The translations under genes and the position numbers were made by a program. Positions 39,101 through 46,661 of a DNA stretch of 64,000 bases are shown one piece after another. Below the pieces are notes generated by a model that was not told where the DNA came from, did no database searches, and saw nothing but the letters and a program-made list of their open reading frames with translations. Positions within the stretch are counted from its first letter, which is position 1. Every line of letters begins with the position of its first letter. This DNA comes from Microbacterium paraoxydans (lineage in GTDB: Bacteria > Actinomycetota > Actinomycetes > Actinomycetales > Microbacteriaceae), in NCBI RefSeq assembly GCF_900105335.1, contig NZ_LT629770.1:1984001-2048000 (forward strand), written 5' to 3'.

Positions 39101-40905
39101 CACCCTCGACCGTGCTGGTCCCCGGCGACCCGGCACCCGCGCTGACCGTGGCGAAGACGGCCGACCGCACCGAGATCACCGCGGCGGGCCAGACGATCAC
39201 GTACTCCTTCCTCCTCACCAACACGGGCAACGTCACGCTGACGGACGTGGGTGTGGACGAGGTCTCCTTCACCGGCACCGGCACGGCTCCGGTGGTGACC
39301 TGTCCCGCGGGAGCGGAGTCGCTCGCTCCGGGAGCGGAGGTGACGTGTACCGCGCCGTACGTCGTGACCCAGGCCGACGTCGATGCGGGTGGCGTCACGA
39401 ACACCGCCACCGGCACGGGGACACCGCCGTCGGGGCAGCCACCCGTCTCGCCGCCGTCGACGGTCGAGGTGCCCTCGGAGGGGTTGCCGGCCCTCACGGT
39501 CGCGAAGACCGCGGACCTCACGCGCATCAGCGCCGCAGGGCAGACGATCACGTACTCGTTCCTCATCACCAACACGGGCAACGTCACGATGACGGACGTC
39601 GGCGTGGACGAGGTGTCGTTCTCAGGGACGGGAACCGCGCCGGTCATCACGTGTCCGGCCGCGGCCGCCTCGCTGGCCCCCGGTGCGACCGTGACCTGCA
39701 CGGCGCCGTACGTGGTCACCCAGGCGGATGTCGATGCAGGGCAGCTCACGAACACGGCCGTCGCGACGGGAGAGCCGCCGACGGCTCCGCCGACCAGCGA
39801 GCCGCCGCTCACGCCTCCGTCGACGGTGGAACTGCCCGGTGACCGGAACCCGGCGATCGCCGTGGTGAAGTCGGCCAGCCCTGACACGGCAGCGGCCTAC
39901 GTCGTGGGCCAGGACATCACCTACTCCTTCGTGGTGACCAACACCGGCAATGTCACGCTGACGGACGTCACGATCACCGAGGGCGACTTCTCCGGGACGG
40001 GTCCGCTGTCGGCGATCGACTGCCCGCCCGGGACCGCGTCGATGGCCCCCGGTGCCCAGCTCATCTGCACGGCGACGTATGTGCTAACGCAGGAGGACAT
40101 CGACGCCGGCCAGGTGACGAACTCCGCGACCGCCACCGGTGTGCCGCCCGGGGACCTGCAGCCCCCGGTGTCGCCGCCGTCCGAGGCGCGCGTCCCCGCG
40201 CTGTCGACTCCGGGCCTCAGCATCGTGAAGTCGGCGACCCCGGCCGTGATGACGACCGTGGGGGAGACTCTGGAGTACTCCTTCGTCGTGACCAACACGG
40301 GAAATGTCACCCTGGCGGACGTGGCGGTGGACGACACGGACTTCTCCGGTGAGGGCGAGCTGTCGGCGATCACCTGCCCGGACGACGCCGCCCGCATCAT
40401 TCCGGGCCAAACGGTGACCTGCGCGGCGACCTACACGACCACACAAGCGGACGTGGACTCCGGACGGCTGACCAACACCGCGACGGCCACCGGCACGCCG
40501 CCCTCGGGTGAACCGCCGGTGTCACCGCCCTCGACCGTGGAGGTGCCGTTCGACGGGACCAACTCCCTCGCGATCGAGAAGCGGGCGACGACCGTCGACG
40601 TGAACGCCAACCGGCTCATCGACCTCGGCGACCGGGTGGAGTGGACGATCATCGTCACCAACACCGGGGCGCAGACGGTCTCCGACATCGTCGTGTCGGA
40701 TCCCACGGCCGGTGCGGTCACCTGCCCGGCGACGAGCCTCGCCTCCGGGGAGCAGATGACGTGCACGGTGCCTCCGCACACGATCGACGCCGCGGACGTG
40801 CGTCGCGGTGAGGTGCGCAACGTCGCGACCGTGACCGGCAACACGCCGGCAGGGCCGATCGATCCGCCGACCTCGCAGACGGTCACCCGCGTGGTGCCGA
40901 CGCCG
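35617..40905 (+). repeat. Array of 15 DUF11-like repeats (about 345 bp each)
   Basis: Fifteen tandem units of roughly 112-120 residues follow one another, each with one cysteine pair and a Pro-rich spacer such as PPSGEPPVSPPSTVEVP. Units 8 to 12 are almost identical at both protein and DNA level, which points to recent duplication or gene conversion. Units 1, 14 and 15 are the most divergent. The array offers easy recombination between copies, so repeat number may vary among strains. Confidence 0.92.
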
Positions 40906-41040
40906 CCGACCGGACTCGCGGTCACGGGTGGCACGCTCGCCGCCGGCGGCCTGCTGCTGGGCGGGGTGATGGTCCTCGCCGGACTGGGCCTGGGCCTCAC
41001 GCGGATGCGACGGCGAGAGGAAGAGCAGGAACAGCGCTGA
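36136..41040 (+). CDS. Giant surface protein, C-terminal part (DUF11-like repeats and LAVTG sorting signal)
   Basis: This open frame of about 1634 residues resumes in the middle of the second repeat (LAPGAQTTCRASYTLTQ) and contains the rest of 15 DUF11-like repeats. Each has the pattern TADxTEITAAGQTITYSF, VTNTGNVT, CPA...LAPGAQVTC and VTNTATVTG. It ends with a sorting signal: LAVTG (40915-40929), a hydrophobic helix and a basic tail RMRRREEEQEQR. It has no signal peptide or ribosome-binding site of its own, so alone it would not be exported. Restoring one frame gives a wall-anchored protein of about 2240 residues. The role is probably adhesion or surface shielding. Confidence 0.85.
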   Translation: MPGRPLAPGAQTTCRASYTLTQTDVDGGSVSNTATATGVPPGSLTPPVSPPSTVRVPVDPAPAISLEKSSETTAITGAGQTIDYSFLVTNTGNVTLTNVGIDEESFSGTGALDVTCPAGAASLVPGAEVTCTASYTVTAADYNTSALTNTATATGTPPTGTAPVSSPSTVEIPVTSAPALTVAKTADRTEITAAGQTITYSFLITNTGNVTIADVGVTETSFTGTGTAPVVTCPAAAASLAPGAQVTCTAPYVVTQADIDAGGVTNTATVTGEPPTGEPPVSPPSTVVVPADETPAITLVKTADPTSITAAGATVDYAFLVTNTGNVTLTDITVTETAFSGTGTAPEITCPAAAATLAPGAQVTCTASYEATQADVDAGQVTNTATATGTPPRDLEPPVSAPSTAIVTVPGAPALTVAKTADRTEITAAGDVITYSFLVTNTGNVTIADVTVDEVSFSGTGATPVVTCPAAAASLEPGAQVTCTATYEVTQADIDAGGVTNTATVTGDPPGTLEPPVSPPSEVEVPSIETPGITVVKSADPSTAAGYTVGTEITYTFVVTNTGNVTLTDVTVDETAFTGSGEVSAISCPAGAASLAPGAQVECTATYTLTQADIDAGQLSNTATATGTPPSGTPPVSPPTTVEIPGDPAPALTVAKTADRTEITAAGQTITYSFLVTNTGNVTVRDVTVEEGTFTGTGPAPVVTCPAGAATMIPGAQVTCTAEYVVTQADIDAGGVTNTATVTGTPPSGEPPVSPPSEVEVPSEPSPGLSVSKTADRTEITAAGQTITYSFLVANTGNVTLTDVEVTEASFTGSGTPPVIECPAAVASLAPGDEVTCTAEYVVTQADVDAGGVTNTATTTGTPPSGEPPVSPPSEVEVPSEPSPGLSVVKSSDRSTITAAGQTITYSFLVTNTGNVTIADVTVEETGFTGTGTAPVVTCPAGAASLAPGAQVTCTAPYVVTQADLDGGGVTNTATVTGTPPSGEPPVSPPSTVLVPGDPAPALTVAKTADRTEITAAGQTITYSFLLTNTGNVTLTDVGVDEVSFTGTGTAPVVTCPAGAESLAPGAEVTCTAPYVVTQADVDAGGVTNTATGTGTPPSGQPPVSPPSTVEVPSEGLPALTVAKTADLTRISAAGQTITYSFLITNTGNVTMTDVGVDEVSFSGTGTAPVITCPAAAASLAPGATVTCTAPYVVTQADVDAGQLTNTAVATGEPPTAPPTSEPPLTPPSTVELPGDRNPAIAVVKSASPDTAAAYVVGQDITYSFVVTNTGNVTLTDVTITEGDFSGTGPLSAIDCPPGTASMAPGAQLICTATYVLTQEDIDAGQVTNSATATGVPPGDLQPPVSPPSEARVPALSTPGLSIVKSATPAVMTTVGETLEYSFVVTNTGNVTLADVAVDDTDFSGEGELSAITCPDDAARIIPGQTVTCAATYTTTQADVDSGRLTNTATATGTPPSGEPPVSPPSTVEVPFDGTNSLAIEKRATTVDVNANRLIDLGDRVEWTIIVTNTGAQTVSDIVVSDPTAGAVTCPATSLASGEQMTCTVPPHTIDAADVRRGEVRNVATVTGNTPAGPIDPPTSQTVTRVVPTPPTGLAVTGGTLAAGGLLLGGVMVLAGLGLGLTRMRRREEEQEQR

Positions 41041-41047
41041 CCGAGAG

Positions 41048-41083
41048 GCGGCCCGTGGCGGGTGATCGCCCGCCACGGGCCGC
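41048..41083 (+). terminator. Hairpin after the giant surface protein
   Basis: A 15-bp perfect stem, GCGGCCCGTGGCGGG at 41048-41062 with its complement at 41069-41083, encloses a six-base loop just after the stop codon. It has no T-tract, so it may act as a weak terminator or RNA-stability element rather than a strong stop. The lipoprotein gene begins 21 bases later. Confidence 0.6.
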
Positions 41084-41104
41084 TCCTGGTCGAAGGAGGA
41101 GCCC

Positions 41105-41572
41105 ATGATGTCCACACGCCGCCGCAGCATCGCCCGCCTCGCGGCCCCGATCCTGATTCTCGGATTCCTTCTCAGCGGCTGCACGCCCGCCGCGGAGGAT
41201 CCGGCCCCGACGCGCACGGCCGCGGAAGGGGCGCCGCAGATCCCCGGTGAAGACGAGGGGGTCGTCGGAGCGACGAGCGTGCCGGAGGATGTGCCGGACG
41301 CTCCGGAGGTGCGCGCCGGCACCCAGATCACGACCTGCACCACGGAGGATGACGGCGGTACGGCGGAGGGCGTGGTCGGCAATCCGACCGACGAGGATGC
41401 CGCCTACGTGGTGACCGTGTTCTTCACCACCGATGCGGCCACGGTCGTCGGGTCCGGTCAGGTGACGGTGGAGGTCCCCGCCGGCGAGGAGGCCGACTGG
41501 TCCCTCACCGCGGACTTCGTGCCGCCGAGCGACCTCCGCTGCGCGCTGCGCGGAGCGGGCGCGGCATCCTGA
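41105..41572 (+). CDS. Small lipoprotein
   Basis: The 155-residue protein has a basic n-region (MMSTRRRSIARLA), a hydrophobic core and the lipobox LLSGC, so lipidation at the Cys near residue 24 is predicted. The mature part has a Pro/Glu-rich linker followed by a beta-rich domain with two further cysteines (TTCTTEDDG and LRCALRG). No family is recognised. GGAGGAG lies just upstream of the ATG. Its proximity to the surface-protein gene suggests they may be co-expressed. Confidence 0.85.
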   Translation: MMSTRRRSIARLAAPILILGFLLSGCTPAAEDPAPTRTAAEGAPQIPGEDEGVVGATSVPEDVPDAPEVRAGTQITTCTTEDDGGTAEGVVGNPTDEDAAYVVTVFFTTDAATVVGSGQVTVEVPAGEEADWSLTADFVPPSDLRCALRGAGAAS

Positions 41573-41586
41573 CCCGCTGAGGCGGC

Positions 41587-42729
41587 TCAGCTGAAGAGGA
41601 TGAGGACGTAGACGGCGAAGGTCACCAGGTGCGCGGCGCCGTGCATCGCCGTGACCCGCTTCGCCGCGAACGTCGTCACCGACAGCAGCAGCGTCACGGC
41701 GAGCATGAGGAGGTTCGCCGGCGACTCGGCGAGCACCACCTCCTGCCCGGTGAGCATGCCGATCAGGAGGACAGCGGGGATGGTGAGGCCGACCGTCGAC
41801 ACGAGCGCGCCATGGCAGAGGTTGTTCACGCGCTGCGCCTCGCCGTTCAGGGCCGCGCGGATCGAGGTGATCGACTCGGGGAGGAACACGATGCCCGCGA
41901 TCAGCAGTCCCGCCAGGGCGACCGGAGCGCCGAGCCGGCCGAGACCGTCGTCGAGCAGGGCCGCCATGTCGTGCGAGAGCAGCACGATCGGGACGACCGT
42001 GACGACGAGGAGCACGAGGCGGGTCAGCACCTCGACGCGGTGGGCCGCGAGCACCTCGCGGATGGGGGTCCGCGGCGCCGCCGCGCCCTCGGAAGCGCGG
42101 GCCCCCGACCGCAGTCGCTCGTCCACCTCGGTGAAGTCGTCGGCCTGCGCACCCATCTGCCGGAACAGGAAGAACGCGTAGAGAGCGAGGGTGAGCAGGA
42201 TGATCGGGATCTCCTGCCCGATCGTGTACGCACCGTTGTCGCCGATGAGACCGGGGAGGCCGAACGCCAGAGCGACGAGGACCACGAGCATCGACAGGTA
42301 CGCGGATGTGCCGGTGCGGTTGTGCGCCATCCCCCGATGGCGGAGGCCACCGAGGAGGAGGGCCAGGCCGATGACGAGGTTGAGGATGATCATCGACACG
42401 GCCATGACCGAGTCCCGCGCGATCGTGGCGTGCTCGCCCGGCCCGAGCATGACGGCCGAGATGAGGATCACCTCGATGAGCACGATCGACAGCGTCAGCA
42501 CCAGGGAGCCGTAGGGATCGCCCAGCCGGTGGGCGAGGGCCTCCGCCTGCTTCACGACGCCGAACGCGCACACGAGGATGACGGCGACGATCACGAGGAG
42601 GGCGACGACGAGGAGGGGTCCGGGCACGGGCGGCGCGAGCAGCGGGTGCAGGGCCAGCAGGGCGGCGAACGCGGCCCACCCCAGCGCCACGCGCAGCACG
42701 TCGGTGCGGGTGATGAACGACCGGATCAT
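41587..42729 (-). CDS. Ca2+/H+ (ChaA-type) cation antiporter
   Basis: The 380-residue integral membrane protein has about eleven transmembrane helices in two halves. The alpha-repeat motifs of the Ca2+/cation antiporter family are visible, with VLTLSIVLIEVILIS in the first half and the LPESITSIRAALNG segment in the second. It resembles ChaA, which exports Ca2+, Na+ or K+ in exchange for protons. I chose the ATG at 42729 because AAGGAG lies six bases upstream and is itself part of the longer frame that begins at 42744. Confidence 0.88.
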   Translation of the reverse strand: MIRSFITRTDVLRVALGWAAFAALLALHPLLAPPVPGPLLVVALLVIVAVILVCAFGVVKQAEALAHRLGDPYGSLVLTLSIVLIEVILISAVMLGPGEHATIARDSVMAVSMIILNLVIGLALLLGGLRHRGMAHNRTGTSAYLSMLVVLVALAFGLPGLIGDNGAYTIGQEIPIILLTLALYAFFLFRQMGAQADDFTEVDERLRSGARASEGAAAPRTPIREVLAAHRVEVLTRLVLLVVTVVPIVLLSHDMAALLDDGLGRLGAPVALAGLLIAGIVFLPESITSIRAALNGEAQRVNNLCHGALVSTVGLTIPAVLLIGMLTGQEVVLAESPANLLMLAVTLLLSVTTFAAKRVTAMHGAAHLVTFAVYVLILFS

Positions 42730-42851
42730 GACGGACTCCTTCATGAGTCAGTCGTCGTGTGCGGGTACTGCTCCCTCGTCCGCTGCTCCGGGTGCCGGAG
42801 ACACCTCCAGGATACCCGCGCTCCCGGAACAGCGGCTGAGCAGAGCCGGAC

Positions 42852-43655
42852 TCAGCCTTGCGGTGCGTCGTTCCAGGACCAGATGTCGTCGCCTCGCAGC
42901 ACGGCGTCGGCCCCGCCGTCGCAGTAGATCGTCTGTCCCGCCATGTGGGTGTTGGCCGGGCTGGTCAGCCAGACGAGCAGCTCGGCGATGGAGGACGCCG
43001 GCTGGTGGTAGTTCAGCGGCATCGGCACGGCGGCGTCCACCATGGCCAGGCCCTCGGGCGAGTCGAGCAGGCCAGCCGTCATCGCCGTGGTGACGGTTCC
43101 GGGGGCGACGGCGTTCAGCGGGATGCCCGCTCCCGCCCACGCCGGGGTGACGCTCTCGCGACGGACCCAGCGCGAGAGGGCGCGCTTGCTGGACGAGTAG
43201 TTGAGGAACCCGGCCTCGGGCGTCGCGGCCAGGCGGTCGCCGATCTCGATCGCGCGCGCCTCGTCGCCGGCGAGGGCGGCGTCGACGAGCTCGGGCGACA
43301 CCGGCTGCAGCGAGGCCATCGACGACACCACGGCGGCGCGGGGTGCGTCGGCCAGACTCAGCGTGGGCTGGAGCGCGGTCAGGAACTCGGTCACGCCGAA
43401 GAAGTTGATGGACATCGTCTTCGAGATCGGAGCCGAGATGCCGGCGCAGGCGATGACGGCGTCGATCCCGTCGTCGGCCGCCTCGACCACGGCGCTCGCC
43501 GCGGCCAGACGCCCCTCGTGGGTGGAAAGATCTCCGTCGACCTCGACGCCGGCGAGGTCGACGCCGATGACGGTGTGGCCCTGGGAGCGGAGCAGCTCGG
43601 CGGTGGCGGCGCCGATCCCGGATGCGGATCCGGTGACGACATAGGTGCGGGTCAT
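42852..43655 (-). CDS. Short-chain dehydrogenase/reductase
   Basis: The 267-residue SDR has the cofactor motif TGSASGIG (residues 8-15), ACAG, the catalytic Ser in VVSSMAS, and the catalytic YSSSK. Asp in VDLAG suggests NAD preference. An insertion between the Ser strand and the Tyr helix (about 125-150) resembles 3-alpha-hydroxysteroid dehydrogenase/carbonyl reductase relatives. The start overlaps the stop of the upstream MarR gene by four bases, so its expression is probably under that repressor. The substrate is unknown. Confidence 0.9.
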   Translation of the reverse strand: MTRTYVVTGSASGIGAATAELLRSQGHTVIGVDLAGVEVDGDLSTHEGRLAAASAVVEAADDGIDAVIACAGISAPISKTMSINFFGVTEFLTALQPTLSLADAPRAAVVSSMASLQPVSPELVDAALAGDEARAIEIGDRLAATPEAGFLNYSSSKRALSRWVRRESVTPAWAGAGIPLNAVAPGTVTTAMTAGLLDSPEGLAMVDAAVPMPLNYHQPASSIAELLVWLTSPANTHMAGQTIYCDGGADAVLRGDDIWSWNDAPQG

Positions 43656-44125
43656 GGGGTTTCCTCCTTGATGGACACGACCGGCGGCGTGCCGGACAGT
43701 GCGGTGACGAAGCGGCCGAGCTGGCGGCGGAATCCGTCGATCTCGTCCGGTGACCAGCCTGCGAGCGCATCGTCGACCATGCGATGGCCTGCCTCGACCA
43801 GGCGCGCATAGGCCGTCCGGCCTGCGTCCGTGAGGCGCACCTCGACCGTGCGTCCCGAGCGCACGGGGTCGACGACGCCCTGCGTCGCCATGCGGGCGAC
43901 GAGCTTCGACGTGGTCGGCCGCGACAGTGTCGCGTGCGCGGCCAGGTCGCCGAAGCCCATCGCACCCCCGTTCATCCCGAGCAGGTAGAGCGCGCGGATG
44001 GCGGACGGATCGAGGGCGACGTCGACGGCTTCCGCGACCTGACGTTGCAGGTCGCTCTCACTCCATTCCGACACCACGCGGACGAGTGCCAGGTGGATGC
44101 CGGCGACGTCCTCGCCGGTGGTCAT
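43652..44125 (-). CDS. MarR-family transcriptional regulator
   Basis: The 157-residue protein is a winged-helix MarR regulator. It has FGDLAAHATLSRPTTSKLVARMATQGVV as recognition helix and wing, and dimerisation helices at both ends. It is first in an operon with the SDR gene. TACCAT sits six bases before the ATG, predicting a leaderless mRNA. A 15-bp palindrome overlaps the -35 position, so the protein probably represses its own operon and responds to a small molecule that the SDR may metabolise. Confidence 0.93.
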   Translation of the reverse strand: MTTGEDVAGIHLALVRVVSEWSESDLQRQVAEAVDVALDPSAIRALYLLGMNGGAMGFGDLAAHATLSRPTTSKLVARMATQGVVDPVRSGRTVEVRLTDAGRTAYARLVEAGHRMVDDALAGWSPDEIDGFRRQLGRFVTALSGTPPVVSIKEETP

Positions 44126-44131
44126 GTGTCC

Positions 44132-44161
44132 ATGGTACGCCTCAAAGTTGCCTCAGGCAAC
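44132..44161 (-). promoter_or_regulatory. MarR operon promoter with palindromic operator
   Basis: On the minus strand, -35 TTGCCT (44160-44155), a 17-base spacer and -10 TACCAT (44137-44132) lead to the ATG at 44125. The perfect palindrome GTTGCC-TGA-GGCAAC (44147-44161) covers the -35 box. It is placed for auto-repression by the MarR protein. Confidence 0.75.
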
Positions 44162-44467
44162 AGTAGTGACGTATCCCGCGCTCGCCGTGTCCTCCGCGAG
44201 CGTGAAGAAGTGCCGACCGCCCGCGCGCCGCGCGCGTCGCCACCGTCGCTGCTGCCCGTCGGCGTAGTCGAGCACGATCCACGCGGGCGGGGGCGTGCCC
44301 TGCGGGCCGAGCACGAACGAGCACGCCCCGAGGCCGGGGGAGGCGAGCTCGGCGACGAAGCGATCGCCACCGGGGGCGAACGGTGCCGTGTCATGGAGCT
44401 CCGCCGGCTGTAGCCGCAGCACGGCGTCGGCCGGTTCCTGGGTCTCCGCGCGGAGCCGGCGCCTCAT
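44153..44467 (-). CDS. Small protein of unknown function
   Basis: The 104-residue protein starts at the ATG overlapping the preceding gene's stop by four bases. It has a basic first part (MRRRLRAETQEPADAVLRLQ), then a predicted beta-rich region with FVLGPQGTPPPAWIVLDYADG and GRHFFTLAEDTASAGYVTT. No family is recognised. Its partner upstream is the 88-residue protein at 44464-44730. The last codons overlap the MarR operator, which could tie 3'-end structure to regulation. Confidence 0.7.
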   Translation of the reverse strand: MRRRLRAETQEPADAVLRLQPAELHDTAPFAPGGDRFVAELASPGLGACSFVLGPQGTPPPAWIVLDYADGQQRRWRRARRAGGRHFFTLAEDTASAGYVTTVA

Positions 44468-44730
44468 GCGGCACCGCCCTGGCGTGCCGCCCACTCCCGG
44501 GTGTCCCGAAGGCCGTGCGCATCGAGGTAGGCGCGGATCACGTCCGCGGTCAGGCGGATCTGCGCCTCCGTGCCCATCGCCGCCTGCATGACGCCGATCG
44601 CGGGCGCCGGCTTGCCGTCCACCCGCTCGAGCGCCTCCCAGACGATGTCCTCGCGGCCGCCGCGGCCGAGGGCGTGCGGCATCGAGGTGAACCCCGTCCT
44701 GCGCTGCTCGGTGGGTCGTGTCTCTGGCAT
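44464..44730 (-). CDS. Small protein of unknown function, probably co-translated
   Basis: The 88-residue protein begins MPETRPTEQRRTGF and is mostly helical, with a charged amphipathic segment (EDIVWEALERVDGKPAPAIGVM, split here as EDIVWEALERV and GKPAPAIGVM). A C-terminal part reads LTADVIRAYLDAHGLRDTREW. It might bind a partner but carries no known catalytic motif. It overlaps the 104-residue protein gene by four bases. An 8-bp hairpin (44769-44788) lies just upstream in its leader. Confidence 0.7.
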   Translation of the reverse strand: MPETRPTEQRRTGFTSMPHALGRGGREDIVWEALERVDGKPAPAIGVMQAAMGTEAQIRLTADVIRAYLDAHGLRDTREWAARQGGAA

Positions 44731-45088
44731 GAGTGTTCCTCTCTCGGGGCGTATGGGCAGGCTCGCGCCGAGGGACGGGGGTCCCTCGCGAGACGCACGT
44801 CGGACGGCGGGGTGGTCTCCCCGGGGTCGGTGCGCGTGGTGCGGTGGCGCGCTCCGCCGGCGGCCCGGTGAGGGGCGTGCGGAGCGGTCGGCCTGGCCGG
44901 TTGCTGTCCTTCGACGGTACCACGTTATTTTGAGTCATTCAAAAGAAGTGGCTGGGTCATCCGCTCGTCGAGTGGGGTCCTGAGCGATTCCCGGGCGCGT
45001 TTTTCTCCCGTTCAGCGGGAAATTTGACTTCCCTGTGCTTCCGGGTATGGTCGGGGGTTACGCCAGCCAGTCACAAAGGGGAAGCGCC
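44731..45088. other. Intergenic region between divergent small genes
   Basis: This 358-base gap contains a strong hairpin CGAGGGAC-GGGG-GTCCCTCG (44769-44788), an AT-rich inverted repeat TTTTGA-GTCAT-TCAAAA (44928-44944), and a promoter for the gene at 45089. I see no open frame that looks coding. Confidence 0.6.
45024..45051 (+). promoter_or_regulatory. Promoter of the 44-residue basic protein gene
   Basis: TTGACT (45024-45029) and TATGGT (45046-45051), spaced by 16 bases, closely match sigma-70-type -35 and -10 boxes and lie about 38 bases before the ATG at 45089. A GC-flanked T-run precedes the -35 box. Confidence 0.7.
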
Positions 45089-45223
45089 ATGTCAGGAAAG
45101 TCCACACCGGGTCGCGCAGGAAAGAAGGCGCCGCAGCTCTCGCTCAAGGAGAAGCGGGCGGCGAAGCGCGCGAAGAACGCCCCGGACGAGTTCCTCAAGC
45201 CTCGCAAGGGCGCGAAGAGCTGA
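45089..45223 (+). CDS. Small basic protein of unknown function
   Basis: The 44-residue protein begins MSGKSTPGRAGKKAPQLSL and is rich in Lys and Arg, with the repeated KRAAKRAKNAPDEF. Such a charge profile suggests binding to nucleic acid or ribosomes. A ribosome-binding site (AAGGGGAAG) is eight bases before the ATG, a good promoter precedes it, and a GC-rich hairpin follows, so it is well equipped to be an independent transcription unit. Confidence 0.75.
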   Translation: MSGKSTPGRAGKKAPQLSLKEKRAAKRAKNAPDEFLKPRKGAKS

Positions 45224-45232
45224 GGGCTCCGG

Positions 45233-45270
45233 CCCGGTGGGCGTGGCGGTCCTCCGCTGCGCCCACCGGG
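45233..45270 (+). terminator. Hairpin after the small basic protein gene
   Basis: An 11-bp stem, CCCGGTGGGCG at 45233-45243 with its complement at 45260-45270, starts nine bases after the stop codon. It has no T-tract, so it is a GC-rich terminator candidate. Confidence 0.65.
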
Positions 45271-45360
45271 GATACCGGGGCGACGGCGAGCTGTCAACGG
45301 GCCTTGTCCTCAGCGCGGATCCGACGCACTCTGGAGTCTCCGCTACGAGAGGAGCGCGTC

Positions 45361-45675
45361 ATGTCGAATCCGGAAGCCTTCATGTACCCGGACGAGCCGT
45401 TGCTGTCGGAGGAGGCTCTGCGGCTCGCGGAGGAGGACGCCGCCGCCGAGTCCAAGGAGGAACCGTCCCGCGAGGGCATCGCGGCACATCTCGCCGAACG
45501 GGGCGGCGACGACCCCGACGCCCTGCAGGACGTGCCCGCCGGCGGCGCCGGTGCGGACGCCGGGGCCGGAAACGCGGCCCGCGTCGACCCGTCGTCGAAG
45601 AACCCGCCGGAGCCCGCCTACGAGTCGACCCACAGCAAGGAGCCGGGCGTCGGTCCGCGGCACGAGGGCGACTGA
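45361..45675 (+). CDS. Acidic Gly/Ala-rich small protein of unknown function
   Basis: The 104-residue protein has a fairly conserved-looking N-terminus (MSNPEAFMYPDEPLLSEEA), followed by acidic and Ala/Gly-rich sequence and a C-terminal KNPPEPAYESTHSKEPG. It is likely to be mostly disordered. A GAGGAG ribosome-binding site lies at about seven bases. No family or catalytic site is recognised. It converges on the Clp-N/SRPBCC gene, eight bases away. Confidence 0.7.
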   Translation: MSNPEAFMYPDEPLLSEEALRLAEEDAAAESKEEPSREGIAAHLAERGGDDPDALQDVPAGGAGADAGAGNAARVDPSSKNPPEPAYESTHSKEPGVGPRHEGD

Positions 45676-45683
45676 GCCGACGC

Positions 45684-46661
45684 TCAGCGGAAGAGGCGGC
45701 TGATCCCGCTCTCGACCTGCGCGAGCTGGATGAAGACGAGGCCGCGCCAGAGCGGAAGCAGCGGTGCCCGCAGTGCCCGTCGCACCGGACCGCGCGGCCT
45801 GGCCTCCCACGTCATCGTCGCGCGGAGCTGCGTCCCGCCCGCGGCCGGTTCGAGTGCCATCGTGAGGGCGCGCGGATTCGCATGGGGCGCGTCGGGGTAC
45901 TCGAAACGCCAGGTGAGCGCCCCGGACTCCTCCTCCCGCATCACGCAGAGGCGATGGAACTCGGGCTTGCGGCGCAGGGGTCGTCCGTCCGGCGCCGTGG
46001 TCGGGGCGAATGCCTCCCAGGGACCGTCGTTCCCGGCGGGGAGGACGCCGGCGACGCTCTGCTCCCACTCCGGGAGCCGTTCAGGATCGGCGAGCACCGC
46101 CCGGACCTCGGATTCCGCGGCCGGCACGAACATCGAGCGGGACCCGGTGATCCCCCCGGCGGCCGGCTTTCGGCCCGGCTGAGGCGAGCGCGCGGTGCCC
46201 TTGACCTCGTCGAGCTGGGCCGTGAGGTCGTCTTCCGTCACGGCGAGCCGACCGAGGATGGCGGCGATCAGGCCGCTGGGTTCTGCGAGCAGGGCACGAA
46301 GCACGGCGGCGGAGTCCCCGCGGCGACCTCCCTGAGACGCGGCTCGGAGCACGGCGAGGGCACGCTCGGTCCAGTCGTAGCCGTCGGTCTCATGGAACAC
46401 GATGCGCCCTGGACCCACCGCCGGAGCGTCGATCCCCATGGCGAGGATCTGCCCCGCGTGCTGCGCCTCGACAGCGGCCCTGGTGGCATCGAGGCGGACG
46501 CCGGCCCGTCGGAGCACCTGTCCGCCGGTGTCGGCGTCGATCGTGAGCGCGAGCAGCAGGTGGTCGATGTCCGCGTCGCGCAGTCCGAGGCGTGAGGCCT
46601 CCTCCATCGCCGCAAGCGAGAGGGTGTGCATGGCCGCGGCGGCGTCCGTGAAGCGGCTCAT
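45684..46661 (-). CDS. Clp-N (ClpA/ClpB N-terminal) domain fused to an SRPBCC domain
   Basis: The 325-residue protein begins with two alpha-helical repeats of the Clp N-terminal double-repeat fold (about 1-150, with EEASRLGLRDADIDHLLLAL and AVLRALLAEPSGLIAAIL). A linker precedes a START/SRPBCC-type beta-grip domain (about 165-325, with SRSMFVPAAESEVRAVLADP and MTWEARPRG). There is no AAA+ ATPase domain, so it cannot be a Clp unfoldase itself. The Clp-N part may bind an adaptor or substrate, the SRPBCC cavity a small hydrophobic ligand. The start overlaps the upstream HTH gene by four bases. Confidence 0.85.
   Translation of the reverse strand: MSRFTDAAAAMHTLSLAAMEEASRLGLRDADIDHLLLALTIDADTGGQVLRRAGVRLDATRAAVEAQHAGQILAMGIDAPAVGPGRIVFHETDGYDWTERALAVLRAASQGGRRGDSAAVLRALLAEPSGLIAAILGRLAVTEDDLTAQLDEVKGTARSPQPGRKPAAGGITGSRSMFVPAAESEVRAVLADPERLPEWEQSVAGVLPAGNDGPWEAFAPTTAPDGRPLRRKPEFHRLCVMREEESGALTWRFEYPDAPHANPRALTMALEPAAGGTQLRATMTWEARPRGPVRRALRAPLLPLWRGLVFIQLAQVESGISRLFR

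Noticed and set aside
35617..40905. Periodic DNA similarity in the surface-protein array as a mobile or satellite element.
   Set aside because: The similarity follows protein repeats in one reading frame and has no ends or transposase; duplication within a gene explains it.
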